DNA of 20,854 bases from Kangiella sp. (GCA_026195755.1 JAPHRL010000193.1:1-20854), one strand, 5' to 3'; shown: positions 6,979 through 14,574, counted from the stretch's first letter. A program made the numbers and translations. The notes: generated by a model from the sequence alone, not told the origin.

Positions 6979-8262
6979 TTATTTTGCCTGTTCACGAGCA
7001 ATTGCCCTATGACCGATATCGGTACGGTAATAAACCTTATCCCAGGAGATTTGTTTTACTCCCTCATAGGCTTTTGCCTGAGCTTCAGTCACAGAATCAC
7101 CCAAGGCAACTACACATAGAACACGACCGCCATTTGTCACAATCTGCCCATCTTTTTCGGCAGTTCCAGCGTGAAAAACCTTAGCGCCGGAAACAGAGTC
7201 AAGACCATGAATGACATCGCCTTTGTGGTAGCTTTCTGGGTAACCACCAGCGGCCAGTACTACGCCCACTGCTGCGCGTGAATCCCACTCGGCAGTAGTA
7301 GTATCCAACTTGCCATCAAGGGCAGCTAAACAGAGTTCGGCTAAGTCTGACTGCAGGCGACTCATGATTGGCTGGGTTTCAGGGTCACCAAAGCGGCAGT
7401 TATACTCCAGAACTTTTGGTACACCATTGGCATCAATCATGACGCCAGCATACAAAAAGCCAGTGTAAGGATGACCTTCGGCAGCCATACCTTCAACGGT
7501 AGGGATTATCACTTGCTGCATGATGCGATCATGCATTTCAGGTGTGACCACCGGAGCAGGGGAGTAAGCCCCCATGCCGCCCGTATTCGGTCCTGTGTCG
7601 CCATTGTCGCGAGCTTTGTGATCCTGTGAGGTTGCCAATGGCAGAATGTTCTTGCCATCAACCATCACGATGAAGCTGGCTTCTTCGCCTTGCAGGAATT
7701 CTTCAACCACTACGCGATGACCGGCATCACCAAACTTATTGCCCGCCAACATATCGTCAATTGCTTCATCAGCCTGTTCGATGGTTTGCGCAATAATAAC
7801 GCCTTTACCAGCCGCCAGACCGTCGGCCTTTATCACGATAGGCGTACCCATGTCGCGAACATAAGCTTTGGCTGGTTCGATGTCGGTAAAGTTCTGATAA
7901 GCAGCGGTTGGAATATTGTGGCGCGCTAAAAAGTCTTTGGTGAAGGCTTTTGAGCCTTCCAGCTGCGCGGCACCCTTAGTAGGGCCAAAACATTTAAGAC
8001 CAGCTTCAGTAAAGGCATCCACTACACCAATGACCAGCGGTGCTTCCGGGCCAACAATAGTCAGCTCGACCTTGTTGTCTTTTGCAAAAGCGATTAAGCC
8101 ATCAATATCTTCAGCGCCAACTGCAACCGTCTGCACCTTATCTTCCAGCGCAATACCGGCATTACCAGGTGCCACAAATACAGTGTCGACATTAGCGGAT
8201 TGGGCGACTTTCCATGCCAAAGCATGTTCGCGTCCACCGCTACCAATAATCAATACGTTCAT
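6979..8262 (-). CDS. purD: phosphoribosylamine–glycine ligase (GAR synthetase)
   Basis: The 427-residue cytosolic enzyme catalyses the ATP-dependent ligation of glycine to 5-phosphoribosylamine, the second step of de novo purine synthesis. The N-terminal motif MNVLIIGSGGREHALAWK (phosphate-binding loop), the ATP-grasp segment IVIKADGLAAGKGV, the stretch ARDNGDTGPNTGGMGAYSPA and the late motif LEYNCRFGDPETQ are diagnostic. The frame stays open 7 codons further upstream, but the ATG at 8262 starts exactly where the family starts and has an AGGA ribosome site 6 bases away. The gene follows purH after 24 bases and is surely co-transcribed with it. A strong terminator follows. Confidence 0.97.
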   Translation of the reverse strand: MNVLIIGSGGREHALAWKVAQSANVDTVFVAPGNAGIALEDKVQTVAVGAEDIDGLIAFAKDNKVELTIVGPEAPLVIGVVDAFTEAGLKCFGPTKGAAQLEGSKAFTKDFLARHNIPTAAYQNFTDIEPAKAYVRDMGTPIVIKADGLAAGKGVIIAQTIEQADEAIDDMLAGNKFGDAGHRVVVEEFLQGEEASFIVMVDGKNILPLATSQDHKARDNGDTGPNTGGMGAYSPAPVVTPEMHDRIMQQVIIPTVEGMAAEGHPYTGFLYAGVMIDANGVPKVLEYNCRFGDPETQPIMSRLQSDLAELCLAALDGKLDTTTAEWDSRAAVGVVLAAGGYPESYHKGDVIHGLDSVSGAKVFHAGTAEKDGQIVTNGGRVLCVVALGDSVTEAQAKAYEGVKQISWDKVYYRTDIGHRAIAREQAK

Positions 8263-8286
8263 ATCAATTCCTATAGCAAACACTTA

Positions 8287-9852
8287 TTAATGACGGAAGT
8301 GACGCATGCCGGTAAAGACCATGGCCATGCCATGCTCATTGGCTGCCTCAATGATTTCATCATCGCGAATTGAGCCGCCAGGCTGAATCACGGCAGTAAT
8401 ACCTGCATCAGCGGCTGCATCAATACCATCACGGAATGGGAAGAAAGCATCAGATGCCATCACAGAGCCCTTAACTTCAAGGTTCTCGTCGGCAGCTTTA
8501 ATGCCAGCAATTTTGGCACTATAGACACGGCTCATCTGGCCGGCGCCAACACCAATAGTTTGCCCTTTGCGTGCATAAACAATGGCATTAGACTTAACGT
8601 ATTTGGCCACTTTCCAGCAGAACATCAAGTCACGCATTTCTTCTTTGCTGGGCTCGCGCTTGCTGACGATGCGTAAATCGTCTTCGAAGACCATCCCCAG
8701 GTCGCGATCTTGTACTAACAGGCCGCCATTGACGCGTTTGAAATCGTGCGCAGCAAGAGGTGCTGACCATTCGCCACATTCAAGTAAGCGAACATTTTGC
8801 TTGCTGGCAACTGCTGCTTTAGCTTCGTCAGATACTTTGGGAGCGATAATGACTTCGACAAATTGGCGCTCAACGATCGCTTTAGCTGTTTCGCCATCCA
8901 ATTCTCGGTTAAAGGCAATGATGCCACCGAAAGCTGAGGTTGGGTCTGTCTGGAACGCAAGGTCATAAGCCTGGCCAATGTTGTCGGCAATCGCCACACC
9001 ACATGGGTTGGCATGCTTAACGATAACGCAGGCCGGTTCTTCAAAGCTCTTGACGCATTCAAGCGCAGCATCGGTATCAGCAACATTATTAAAGGACAGT
9101 TCTTTACCCTGTAATTGCTTAGCCGTAGCAACGCTGGCTTCCTGCGGATTATGCTCAACGTAGAAAGCAGCGGTTTGATGAGGGTTCTCACCATAGCGCA
9201 TATCTTGGGCTTTCTTGTATTGCACAGAATACGTCGGCGGGAATTCGCTGTTGTCGTCAGCCGCTTGCACACCAAGGTAGTTGGAGATAGCTGCGTCATA
9301 ACGCGCGGTGTGCGCATAAGCTTTAGCCGCTAAACTGAAGCGGGTTGGCAGATCAACACCACCATTGTCGGTAATTTGACGTGCCACCTCGTTGAAGTCA
9401 TCGTTTTCAACAACGATAGTGACATCTTGATGGTTTTTCGCGGCAGAACGAACCATGGTTGGTCCGCCAATGTCAATATTCTCAATCGCATCTGAAAGGG
9501 TCGCATCCGCACGAGCAATAGTGCTCTCGAAAGGGTAGAGGTTTACTACGACCAGATCGATGCCAATGATGTCGTGTTCTTGCATGACATCATCGTCCAT
9601 ACCACGACGACCAAGAATTGCGCCATGAACTTTAGGGTGCAAGGTTTTAACGCGGCCATCCATCATTTCTGGAAAGCCAGTGTAATCCGCAACGTCGGTG
9701 ACTGTGATGCCGTTGTCGCGCATCAATTTTGCAGTACCGCCAGTGGATAAAATTTCGATGCCTTTATCGGCAAGGGCTTGGGCAAATTCAACTACACCAG
9801 TTTTGTCAGAGACGCTGATCAATGCGCGCTTGACTGGGCGATAGTTAGACAT
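8287..9852 (-). CDS. purH: bifunctional AICAR transformylase / IMP cyclohydrolase
   Basis: The 521-residue enzyme carries out the last two steps of IMP synthesis. The N-terminal cyclohydrolase (MGS-like) domain shows SVSDKTG (13-19), STGGTAKLM (36-44) and DGRVKTLHPKVHG (65-77). The transformylase domain shows MRYGENPHQ (218-226), KHANPCG (279-285, with the catalytic Lys/His) and the final GGSIRDDE motif. Length is typical. An AGGAG ribosome site precedes the ATG by 6 bases. It lies 62 bases downstream of fis in the same direction, with a terminator-like hairpin in the gap. No PurR-like operator or convincing separate promoter was seen, so expression may depend partly on readthrough from dusB-fis (inference). 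Confidence 0.97.
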   Translation of the reverse strand: MSNYRPVKRALISVSDKTGVVEFAQALADKGIEILSTGGTAKLMRDNGITVTDVADYTGFPEMMDGRVKTLHPKVHGAILGRRGMDDDVMQEHDIIGIDLVVVNLYPFESTIARADATLSDAIENIDIGGPTMVRSAAKNHQDVTIVVENDDFNEVARQITDNGGVDLPTRFSLAAKAYAHTARYDAAISNYLGVQAADDNSEFPPTYSVQYKKAQDMRYGENPHQTAAFYVEHNPQEASVATAKQLQGKELSFNNVADTDAALECVKSFEEPACVIVKHANPCGVAIADNIGQAYDLAFQTDPTSAFGGIIAFNRELDGETAKAIVERQFVEVIIAPKVSDEAKAAVASKQNVRLLECGEWSAPLAAHDFKRVNGGLLVQDRDLGMVFEDDLRIVSKREPSKEEMRDLMFCWKVAKYVKSNAIVYARKGQTIGVGAGQMSRVYSAKIAGIKAADENLEVKGSVMASDAFFPFRDGIDAAADAGITAVIQPGGSIRDDEIIEAANEHGMAMVFTGMRHFRH

Positions 9853-9863
9853 GGTAGCTCCTA

Positions 9864-9895
9864 TAAAAAATTTAGGGTTCTGATACGAACCCTAA
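9864..9895 (-). terminator. intrinsic terminator between fis and purH
   Basis: A perfect 9-bp inverted repeat, TTAGGGTTC / GAACCCTAA (9872-9880 and 9887-9895) with a 6-base loop, is followed on the minus strand by a run of A/T ending in six T, then almost immediately by the purH ribosome site. It looks like a complete rho-independent terminator and probably lowers purHD expression relative to dusB-fis. Confidence 0.75.
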
Positions 9896-9914
9896 TTTGT
9901 GGTGACTGTTTGTG

Positions 9915-10220
9915 TTACAGAAGATTGTAGCGTTTAAGCTTCTTACGCAAGGTTCCGCGATTCAGGCCTAAAACCTGGGCGGCTTTAGTCTGATTGTTGC
10001 GCGTATAGTCCATAATGGCGCGTAACAATGGTTCTTCTACTTGCGTTAGAACCAAGTCATACACTTCGCTTAAAGGCTGACCATGCATCTGCTTTAAATA
10101 GTTCTGCATTGACATGGCAACGTGCTCACGCAAAGTTGGGTTGGATGCAAACGAGTTACCGTCTACTGGGTTGTCTTGGTTGTTACTTTCTCGAGTTAGA
10201 TTTGTATCAAAGATAGTCAT
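9915..10220 (-). CDS. fis: DNA-binding protein Fis
   Basis: The 101-residue nucleoid protein (98 in E. coli) bends DNA, activates stable-RNA promoters and shapes chromosome topology. The C-terminal Fis helix-turn-helix is complete: NNQTKAAQVLGLNRGTLRKKL (75-95), preceded by the dimer helix EVYDLVLTQVEEPLLRAIM (52-70). The N-terminal ~25 residues are variable, as usual. The ATG overlaps the dusB stop by 4 bases (ATGA), the classic gammaproteobacterial dusB-fis arrangement, so the two are translationally coupled. Confidence 0.97.
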   Translation of the reverse strand: MTIFDTNLTRESNNQDNPVDGNSFASNPTLREHVAMSMQNYLKQMHGQPLSEVYDLVLTQVEEPLLRAIMDYTRNNQTKAAQVLGLNRGTLRKKLKRYNLL

Positions 10221-11206
10221 GCTGCTATAGCCTGTTGCTTTTGTTCAAAATAACGGTCTAAAACGCCCAACTGTTCAGCACCATCGTCGATGGCATTGAA
10301 GGTTCGACGAAACTCATTGGCATCTGCCTGTTCTTGCAAATACCAGGAAACATGTTTGCGTGCGATGCGAGGTCCCATCACTGCGCCGTAAAATTCGTGC
10401 AAAGCGGTGATATGGCCGAGCAACACCTGGCGCACTTCCTGCCAGCCGGGTGCCGCAAGCTTCTCACCAGTCTGCAGATAGTGCCAGACTTCGCGGAAGA
10501 TCCACGGATTACCCTGTGCGCCGCGACCAATCATCAACCCATCAACACCGGTGTAATCCAATACAAACTTGGCTTTTTCGGGGCTGGTGATATCGCCATT
10601 GGCAACTACCGGAATGGATACTGACTGCTTAATCGCCGCAATCGTATCGTACTCAGCGTTACCCAGATACTTGTCAGCGCGGGTGCGGCCATGAACCGCC
10701 AACGCCTGAATGCCTGCCTGTTCCGCAATCTGGGCAATCTGCACACCGTTACGGTTGTCATGATTCCAGCCTGTGCGGATCTTAAGGGTGACCGGAACCT
10801 CAACCGCAGCCACAACGGCGTTCAGAATGTCTTCCACCAGCTGAGGATCTTGTAAAAGCGCTGAACCAGCGGCCTTTTTACAGACCTTCTTTGCGGGACA
10901 TCCCATATTAATATCAATAATTTCAGCACCATTTTGCACATTGTATTGCGCAGCCTGAGCTAACATGTCTGGCTCAGCACCGGCAATCTGCACAGAGCGG
11001 ATGCCTGGCTCTCCCTGATGATTACTACGCTGGATACTTTTTCGTGTATTACGTAGTTGTGGGTTGGCGGCGATCATTTCAGAAACGGTCAGGCCAGCCC
11101 CAAGCTCTTTGCATAGTTGACGGAAGGGACGATCAGTCACACCCGCCATCGGCGCCAGGATCAACGGATTGTCTAGTTGATAAGGACCAATTCGCATAAG
11201 CGCCAT
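10217..11206 (-). CDS. dusB: tRNA-dihydrouridine synthase B
   Basis: This FMN-dependent enzyme (329 residues) reduces specific uridines in tRNA to dihydrouridine. The TIM-barrel motifs are all present: APMAGVTDRPFR (18-29), the catalytic Cys103 in INMGCPAKKV (99-108), LKIRTGW, VHGRTR, VANGDI and GRGAQGNPW. RKHVSWYLQE and FRRTFNAIDD near the end are DusB-specific. There are two candidate starts: ATG at 11206 (MALMRIG) and ATG at 11197 (MRIG), the latter matching the E. coli start. Neither has a clear ribosome site, so the choice is uncertain by three residues. It is the first gene of the dusB-fis operon, with a candidate promoter 24 bases upstream. Confidence 0.96.
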   Translation of the reverse strand: MALMRIGPYQLDNPLILAPMAGVTDRPFRQLCKELGAGLTVSEMIAANPQLRNTRKSIQRSNHQGEPGIRSVQIAGAEPDMLAQAAQYNVQNGAEIIDINMGCPAKKVCKKAAGSALLQDPQLVEDILNAVVAAVEVPVTLKIRTGWNHDNRNGVQIAQIAEQAGIQALAVHGRTRADKYLGNAEYDTIAAIKQSVSIPVVANGDITSPEKAKFVLDYTGVDGLMIGRGAQGNPWIFREVWHYLQTGEKLAAPGWQEVRQVLLGHITALHEFYGAVMGPRIARKHVSWYLQEQADANEFRRTFNAIDDGAEQLGVLDRYFEQKQQAIAA

Positions 11207-11229
11207 CAGGGTTGAATTTAAGGTCGCCG

Positions 11230-11258
11230 ATCATACACGCTTTAAATGGTTTTTTGAA
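11230..11258 (-). promoter_or_regulatory. candidate dusB-fis promoter
   Basis: On the minus strand TTCAAA (bases 11253-11258; 4 of 6) and TATGAT (bases 11230-11235; 5 of 6) are 17 bases apart. The G+C-rich stretch CGGCGACC directly after the -10 resembles the discriminator of growth-rate-controlled promoters, such as the E. coli dusB-fis promoter. The call rests on motif and position only. Confidence 0.45.
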
Positions 11259-11439
11259 CGGAATTTGTATAAAAAAGCATCAATTTTTTGCTTGACAATA
11301 AAGAGTTCAAAGGCTTATGGGAAAGGGGCTTGTTAAATATCAATTTAACGGTTAAAAGTTTCTAACTCACAATATTATGGATTTAAAGTAAGCATCAATC
11401 AGACTCGCATGTTACAGGCGAACACAAATACCCCATTTA

Positions 11440-11962
11440 TATTGAGCTAAGCTACGTACAAAATATAGCAATCAAAATCTGTGACCCAAGGGAATCCCTT
11501 TAGGGAGATGATTTTGATAAGAATTTTCAGCAAAGGTGACCAACGGAAATCCCCTTGCGGGAGATGTGGTGTAATTCTGGTACCCAAGGGGGCAGACCCT
11601 GCGTTAAGCATTTTGGGAGTAGCGCAGGAAGTCACGCGAAGCGTGGCCTCAATATACGGGTGGTCTTCTTTTATGAACTACATCCATGTAGTTCACCCTG
11701 TGGGCTAGCTTCGCTATTCAAAATCGTTCCCGACGATTTTGTGGTTACTTAGAGCAAGACAAATTTGTCAGGAGCAAATTTGAACAGCGGAGTAATGCGA
11801 CGCTGGCTTTAGCGGAATACAGGGATGTATTCCATAAAAGTAACTCGCCGAGGGGCGAAAATTGGGATGAAGGAAGAATATCTATAAGAAATGGATTCAC
11901 CCAATGGCATTCCCTTTGGTCACTCGCCTACGCGGGCGACTGCAGGAGTGCCCATGGTGAAT
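11440..11962 (+). repeat. palindrome-rich intergenic element, copy 1 (long form)
   Basis: This ~520-bp stretch is packed with short perfect inverted repeats and shares a framework with a shorter copy at about 19690-19950. In order: outer stem A ATCAAAATC / GATTTTGAT (11471-11479, 11510-11518) enclosing a TCCCTTTAGGGA hairpin (11495-11506); a second TCCC..GGGA unit (11536-11566); CACGC-GAA-GCGTG (11632-11644); outer stem B CTTTTATG / CATAAAAG (11668-11675, 11833-11840) enclosing several long hairpins; stem C TCGCC-GAGG-GGCGA (11845-11858); and a terminal imperfect hairpin (11895-11962). Shared landmarks with copy 2 include ATAGCAAT, GTGACC, CCCTTTAGGGAGATG, TGCGTTAA, CCTCAAT and ACTCGC. Short frames across it look non-coding. 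It lies between DUF3426 and dusB. The outer limits are approximate, and the family is not one I recognise. Confidence 0.75.
11674..11833 (+). repeat. hairpin cluster inside stem B of copy 1
   Basis: Within the outer stem CTTTTATG / CATAAAAG are several perfect inverted repeats: TGAACTACAT / ATGTAGTTCA (11674-11695, 2-base loop), TAGC / GCTA (11706-11716), CAAAATCGT / ACGATTTTG (11719-11741, loop TCCCG), the palindrome GACAAATTTGTC (11758-11769) with a further CAAATTTG after a 7-base spacer (11775-11782), CAGCG / CGCTG (11785-11805) and GGAATACA / TGTATTCC (11814-11833, loop GGGA). The corresponding place in copy 2 has only a 6-base loop. Confidence 0.85.
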
Positions 11963-12033
11963 GACTGGAGTTAGATTGTAATTTTGTTGGCAGACGAACA
12001 AAGGAAAATAAATTTAAGCAGAAAAACTACAAC

Positions 12034-12795
12034 CTACTGAACCAACTGCACCTGATAACCACTGTAATGCTCTAGGCTACTATTGAAACTAAAGCCAATT
12101 TGTACGGATTGACCGGACTGGATCAGGGCATTGTGGTTCACTTCGGGCAAATATTGCTCGGGCGAGTAAACTGGGCTTTTATATTGGTTACCTTTAATAT
12201 CGCTCAAAATAACCTGTATTTTTGGGAAAGGCTGGGCAAAGTCCGCCAAGTTCTTCAAAACCATGCTGACTTCTTTTTGCCCGCCAGGACTTTCAGACAC
12301 ATCAATAGAGCTAACACGATACAGCTTTAAGTCCTGCAATGGTGGCACTACGCACTGAAATACTTTACAGGAAGTCTGCAGTACGGGGCGCCAGCTTGTA
12401 TCTTGTGATAAGACCATTTTGTTTGGCCAGATAAATAGAAACCATATTCCCAGGAATATTAAGATCAGCCCCGCCAAGGAATAGATGAACCACTTGATAA
12501 AGTGTGGCGCAGAACTGTGAGTAGCTTCAATCGCCAGCTCGTAATGCTCGCTTTTATCTTCGTCAGTCAATTCTGGGATAGCGCTATCCATGATCTTGTC
12601 TTCAGCTTGTTCAACTGTCTCTTCCATTTGCGCTTTTTGCGTTTCTTTATCTAAAGACACCAAAGAGTCGGTGGCTAAAAATAATGAATGACAGTTACCA
12701 CAACGGACATGCCCGGACGCCACTTCAAGGTGCTCACGACGCAATTTGAACACTGATTTACAGTGTGGACAGTTGGTTAAAAAGGTTTCGCTCAT
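12034..12795 (-). CDS. MJ0042-type zinc-ribbon membrane protein (DUF3426)
   Basis: The 253-residue protein has an N-terminal zinc ribbon of the MJ0042 type (Cys9-x2-Cys12 and Cys32-x2-Cys35, in TNCPHCKSVF and VRCGNCHSLF) and an acidic linker (50-90). One membrane helix follows (about 103-123, FIYSLAGLILIFLGIWFLFIW), then a C-terminal DUF3426 domain predicted outside the membrane. That domain contains Cys143 and Cys148 and a beta-sandwich-like VSMVLKNLADFAQPFPKIQVIL pattern. The family often sits beside prmA in gammaproteobacteria, as here (61 bases after prmA, same strand), but has no proven function. The topology suggests a cytoplasmic metal-binding head and a periplasmic domain. The copy 1 repeat element starts about 70 bases after its stop. 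Confidence 0.9.
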   Translation of the reverse strand: MSETFLTNCPHCKSVFKLRREHLEVASGHVRCGNCHSLFLATDSLVSLDKETQKAQMEETVEQAEDKIMDSAIPELTDEDKSEHYELAIEATHSSAPHFIKWFIYSLAGLILIFLGIWFLFIWPNKMVLSQDTSWRPVLQTSCKVFQCVVPPLQDLKLYRVSSIDVSESPGGQKEVSMVLKNLADFAQPFPKIQVILSDIKGNQYKSPVYSPEQYLPEVNHNALIQSGQSVQIGFSFNSSLEHYSGYQVQLVQ

Positions 12796-12856
12796 AGCTC
12801 TGAAATGACTACCCCATAGAACAACTTAATAGTGAAAAGGCCAAAACATATAAGGG

Positions 12857-13744
12857 TTAAGATTTTTTAGTTCCTGATAAACGCGCCCAGTCTTCCTGAA
12901 CTTTGGCATCATCCATCTCGAACCATTGACTGTAAAGGCTGTTTAATTCACCAGCCTGAGTTTCAAGCAGGCCTGATAATACCAGATTACCGCTTACTTG
13001 CACCGAATTTGCAATGGATTCTGCCAACTGGCGCAAAGGTTCGGCCAGAATATTGGCGACCAGAATATCCGCCTGCGGTAGTTTGACTTGCTCAGGCAAG
13101 CCTAACACCAGTCGCTTGCTGTCGATACCATTACGCTGTAGGTTTTGCTTGGTTGCTTCAATCGCCTGCGGATCAATATCGACCGCATAGACCTTTTCGG
13201 CACCAAGCAGTAAAGCAGCGATGGCTAAAATTCCAGAACCGCAACCGTAATCAATCACGGTTTTGCCAGTCAGGTCGGCACTATCTAGCCATTGTAGACA
13301 TAATGCGGTGGTGGCATGGGTGCCAGTACCGAAGGCCAGGCCCGGATCAAGTTTGATATTAACCGCATCAGGCTCAGGCGCTTCACACCAACTGGGGATA
13401 ATCCAGACTCGCTCGCCGAACTGCATCGGCTTGAAGTTTTCCATCCATGATCGCTCCCAGTCCTGATCGCGAATGATTTCCCACTCGTACTGCTGGCCAA
13501 TGTATTGGGCAAAATCATGCGACTGAATGGCGCTATCAATGCTCTTTGTGTCGACATCTGCCTCGAACAGCGCCAATACTTTAAGATGATCCCATAATGG
13601 TGTTTCGCCGGGTTTAGGCTCGAGAATCGGCTTATCTTCAGCATCCAGAAAGGTCACCGCCAGCGCGCCCAGCTCCATCAGGTAATCGCTAAGTGAGTCT
13701 GCATCAGGGTTTTTGTAATTAAATTTAAGTTGAATCCAGGCCAT
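12857..13744 (-). CDS. prmA: ribosomal protein L11 methyltransferase
   Basis: The 295-residue cytosolic enzyme trimethylates ribosomal protein L11 using S-adenosylmethionine. Motifs seen are the WERSWMENFKP linker stretch (96-106), LDPGLAFGTGTHATT (132-146), the SAM-binding loop VIDYGCGSGILAIAA (163-177), the acidic ribose-binding AVDIDPQA (187-194) and NILAEPLRQLA (231-241). The N-terminal ~60 residues are the L11-binding domain. Length is normal. There is no clear ribosome site before the ATG. In many relatives prmA follows accC directly; here a lysozyme-like gene on the opposite strand lies between. Confidence 0.96.
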   Translation of the reverse strand: MAWIQLKFNYKNPDADSLSDYLMELGALAVTFLDAEDKPILEPKPGETPLWDHLKVLALFEADVDTKSIDSAIQSHDFAQYIGQQYEWEIIRDQDWERSWMENFKPMQFGERVWIIPSWCEAPEPDAVNIKLDPGLAFGTGTHATTALCLQWLDSADLTGKTVIDYGCGSGILAIAALLLGAEKVYAVDIDPQAIEATKQNLQRNGIDSKRLVLGLPEQVKLPQADILVANILAEPLRQLAESIANSVQVSGNLVLSGLLETQAGELNSLYSQWFEMDDAKVQEDWARLSGTKKS

Positions 13745-13810
13745 GAGAAAAGCAAATCAATAATTTGTCGCTATTATAGAGGGAAAGAGTCGGATCTACT
13801 AATCGGCTCA

Positions 13811-13839
13811 TTGTATTAGAAGGACGAACTTGTTATAAC
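13811..13839 (+). promoter_or_regulatory. candidate promoter for the lysozyme-like gene
   Basis: TTGTAT (13811-13816) and TATAAC (13834-13839) are 17 bases apart, about 70 bases upstream of the ATG at 13912. The -35 is weak (about 3 of 6) and the -10 good (5 of 6). Confidence 0.35.
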
Positions 13840-13911
13840 TTAAATAAGACTGACAGAGAAGTTAGTCGCCTTCATCAAGATTGAAGGCTGCAAACGGAAC
13901 AAGGAGTCATT

Positions 13912-14562
13912 ATGCCGCTTAAGGACAGCGTAAAGTATGCATTGATCGAGCAGATAGAAAGGCTCGAAGGTCGTGTCAATCATTTCTATTTAGATTCTGT
14001 TGGCAAAGTAACCATTGGCATCGGTCATCAGGTTGCTTCAGAAGCCGCCGCCGCAGAACTTCCCCTGTATATACCTCGAATGTTTGGCTGGTGGTTGCGT
14101 AAGGCTACCGCTGAAGAGAAGCAAGCTGAATACCAGTTTGTGCAATTAAATGGGCCCGACACTCTGTACCGCTACAAAGCCAGCTACTACAAGCAATTTA
14201 CTCGACTGATCTTGCTTGATGACGATATCGAGAAGTTACTGTTAAATCATATCAATATTTTTTATGACGAATTATGCCAGCTATATAATCGAAAGAATGG
14301 TTTTTATAGAGACTTTGATGAATTCCCTGATGAAGTGCAGATGGCCTTGTTCGATATGATCTTTAATTTAGGCATGACCAACTTGCGTTCAGCTTGGCCG
14401 AAATTTAATGGTGCTATTAAAATTGAAGACTGGAAAACCGCCGCTGCAGAGTCGCGTCGAAGTCAAGTTTCGCCAGCGCGTAACCGTTATGTAAGGGATT
14501 TATTATTGATGGCCTATCAGAAAGAGGCAGGGTTTGAGGCTGATAGATCCAAGGTTTCTTAA
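13912..14562 (+). CDS. T4-lysozyme-fold (GH24-like) muramidase homologue
   Basis: The 216-residue protein starts with a sequence closely matching the T4 lysozyme active site: Glu19 (RLEGR), Asp28 (YLDSVG) and Thr34 (VTIGIGH) have exactly the spacing of T4 Glu11, Asp20 and Thr26. Later motifs also fit: LFDMIFNLGMTNL (146-158), SAWPKFNGAIKIEDWKTAAAES and RN.YVRDLL. The expected reaction is cleavage of the MurNAc-GlcNAc bond in peptidoglycan. There is an insert of ~45 residues after the active-site hairpin (from about 41: PLYIPRMFGWWLRKATAEEKQ), as in larger relatives. No signal peptide, membrane segment or lipobox is visible, and no holin or phage gene is nearby. It has a strong AAGGAG site and is transcribed convergently with accC. 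It could be a domesticated endolysin or a secreted effector; I cannot tell which. Confidence 0.82.
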   Translation: MPLKDSVKYALIEQIERLEGRVNHFYLDSVGKVTIGIGHQVASEAAAAELPLYIPRMFGWWLRKATAEEKQAEYQFVQLNGPDTLYRYKASYYKQFTRLILLDDDIEKLLLNHINIFYDELCQLYNRKNGFYRDFDEFPDEVQMALFDMIFNLGMTNLRSAWPKFNGAIKIEDWKTAAAESRRSQVSPARNRYVRDLLLMAYQKEAGFEADRSKVS

Positions 14563-14574
14563 GCAGAATGAAGA

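Noticed and set aside
9940..9965. PurR-like operator at the end of fis (ACGCAAGGTTCCGCG)
   Set aside because: It lies in the coding sequence for the conserved Fis helix, the right half does not fit the PurR palindrome, and it is not placed at a visible promoter.
11481..11752. Overlapping plus-strand frames of 62-75 codons across repeat copy 1
   Set aside because: They run through the hairpins, have no ribosome site or recognisable domain, and the sequence constraint is on base pairing rather than codons.
11440..11962. CRISPR array
   Set aside because: The repeated motifs are not regularly spaced, there are no equal-length spacers between identical repeats, and no cas genes are nearby.
13912..14562. 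Prophage remnant
   Set aside because: Only one lysozyme-like gene is present; there is no integrase, attachment-site repeat, holin or structural gene.
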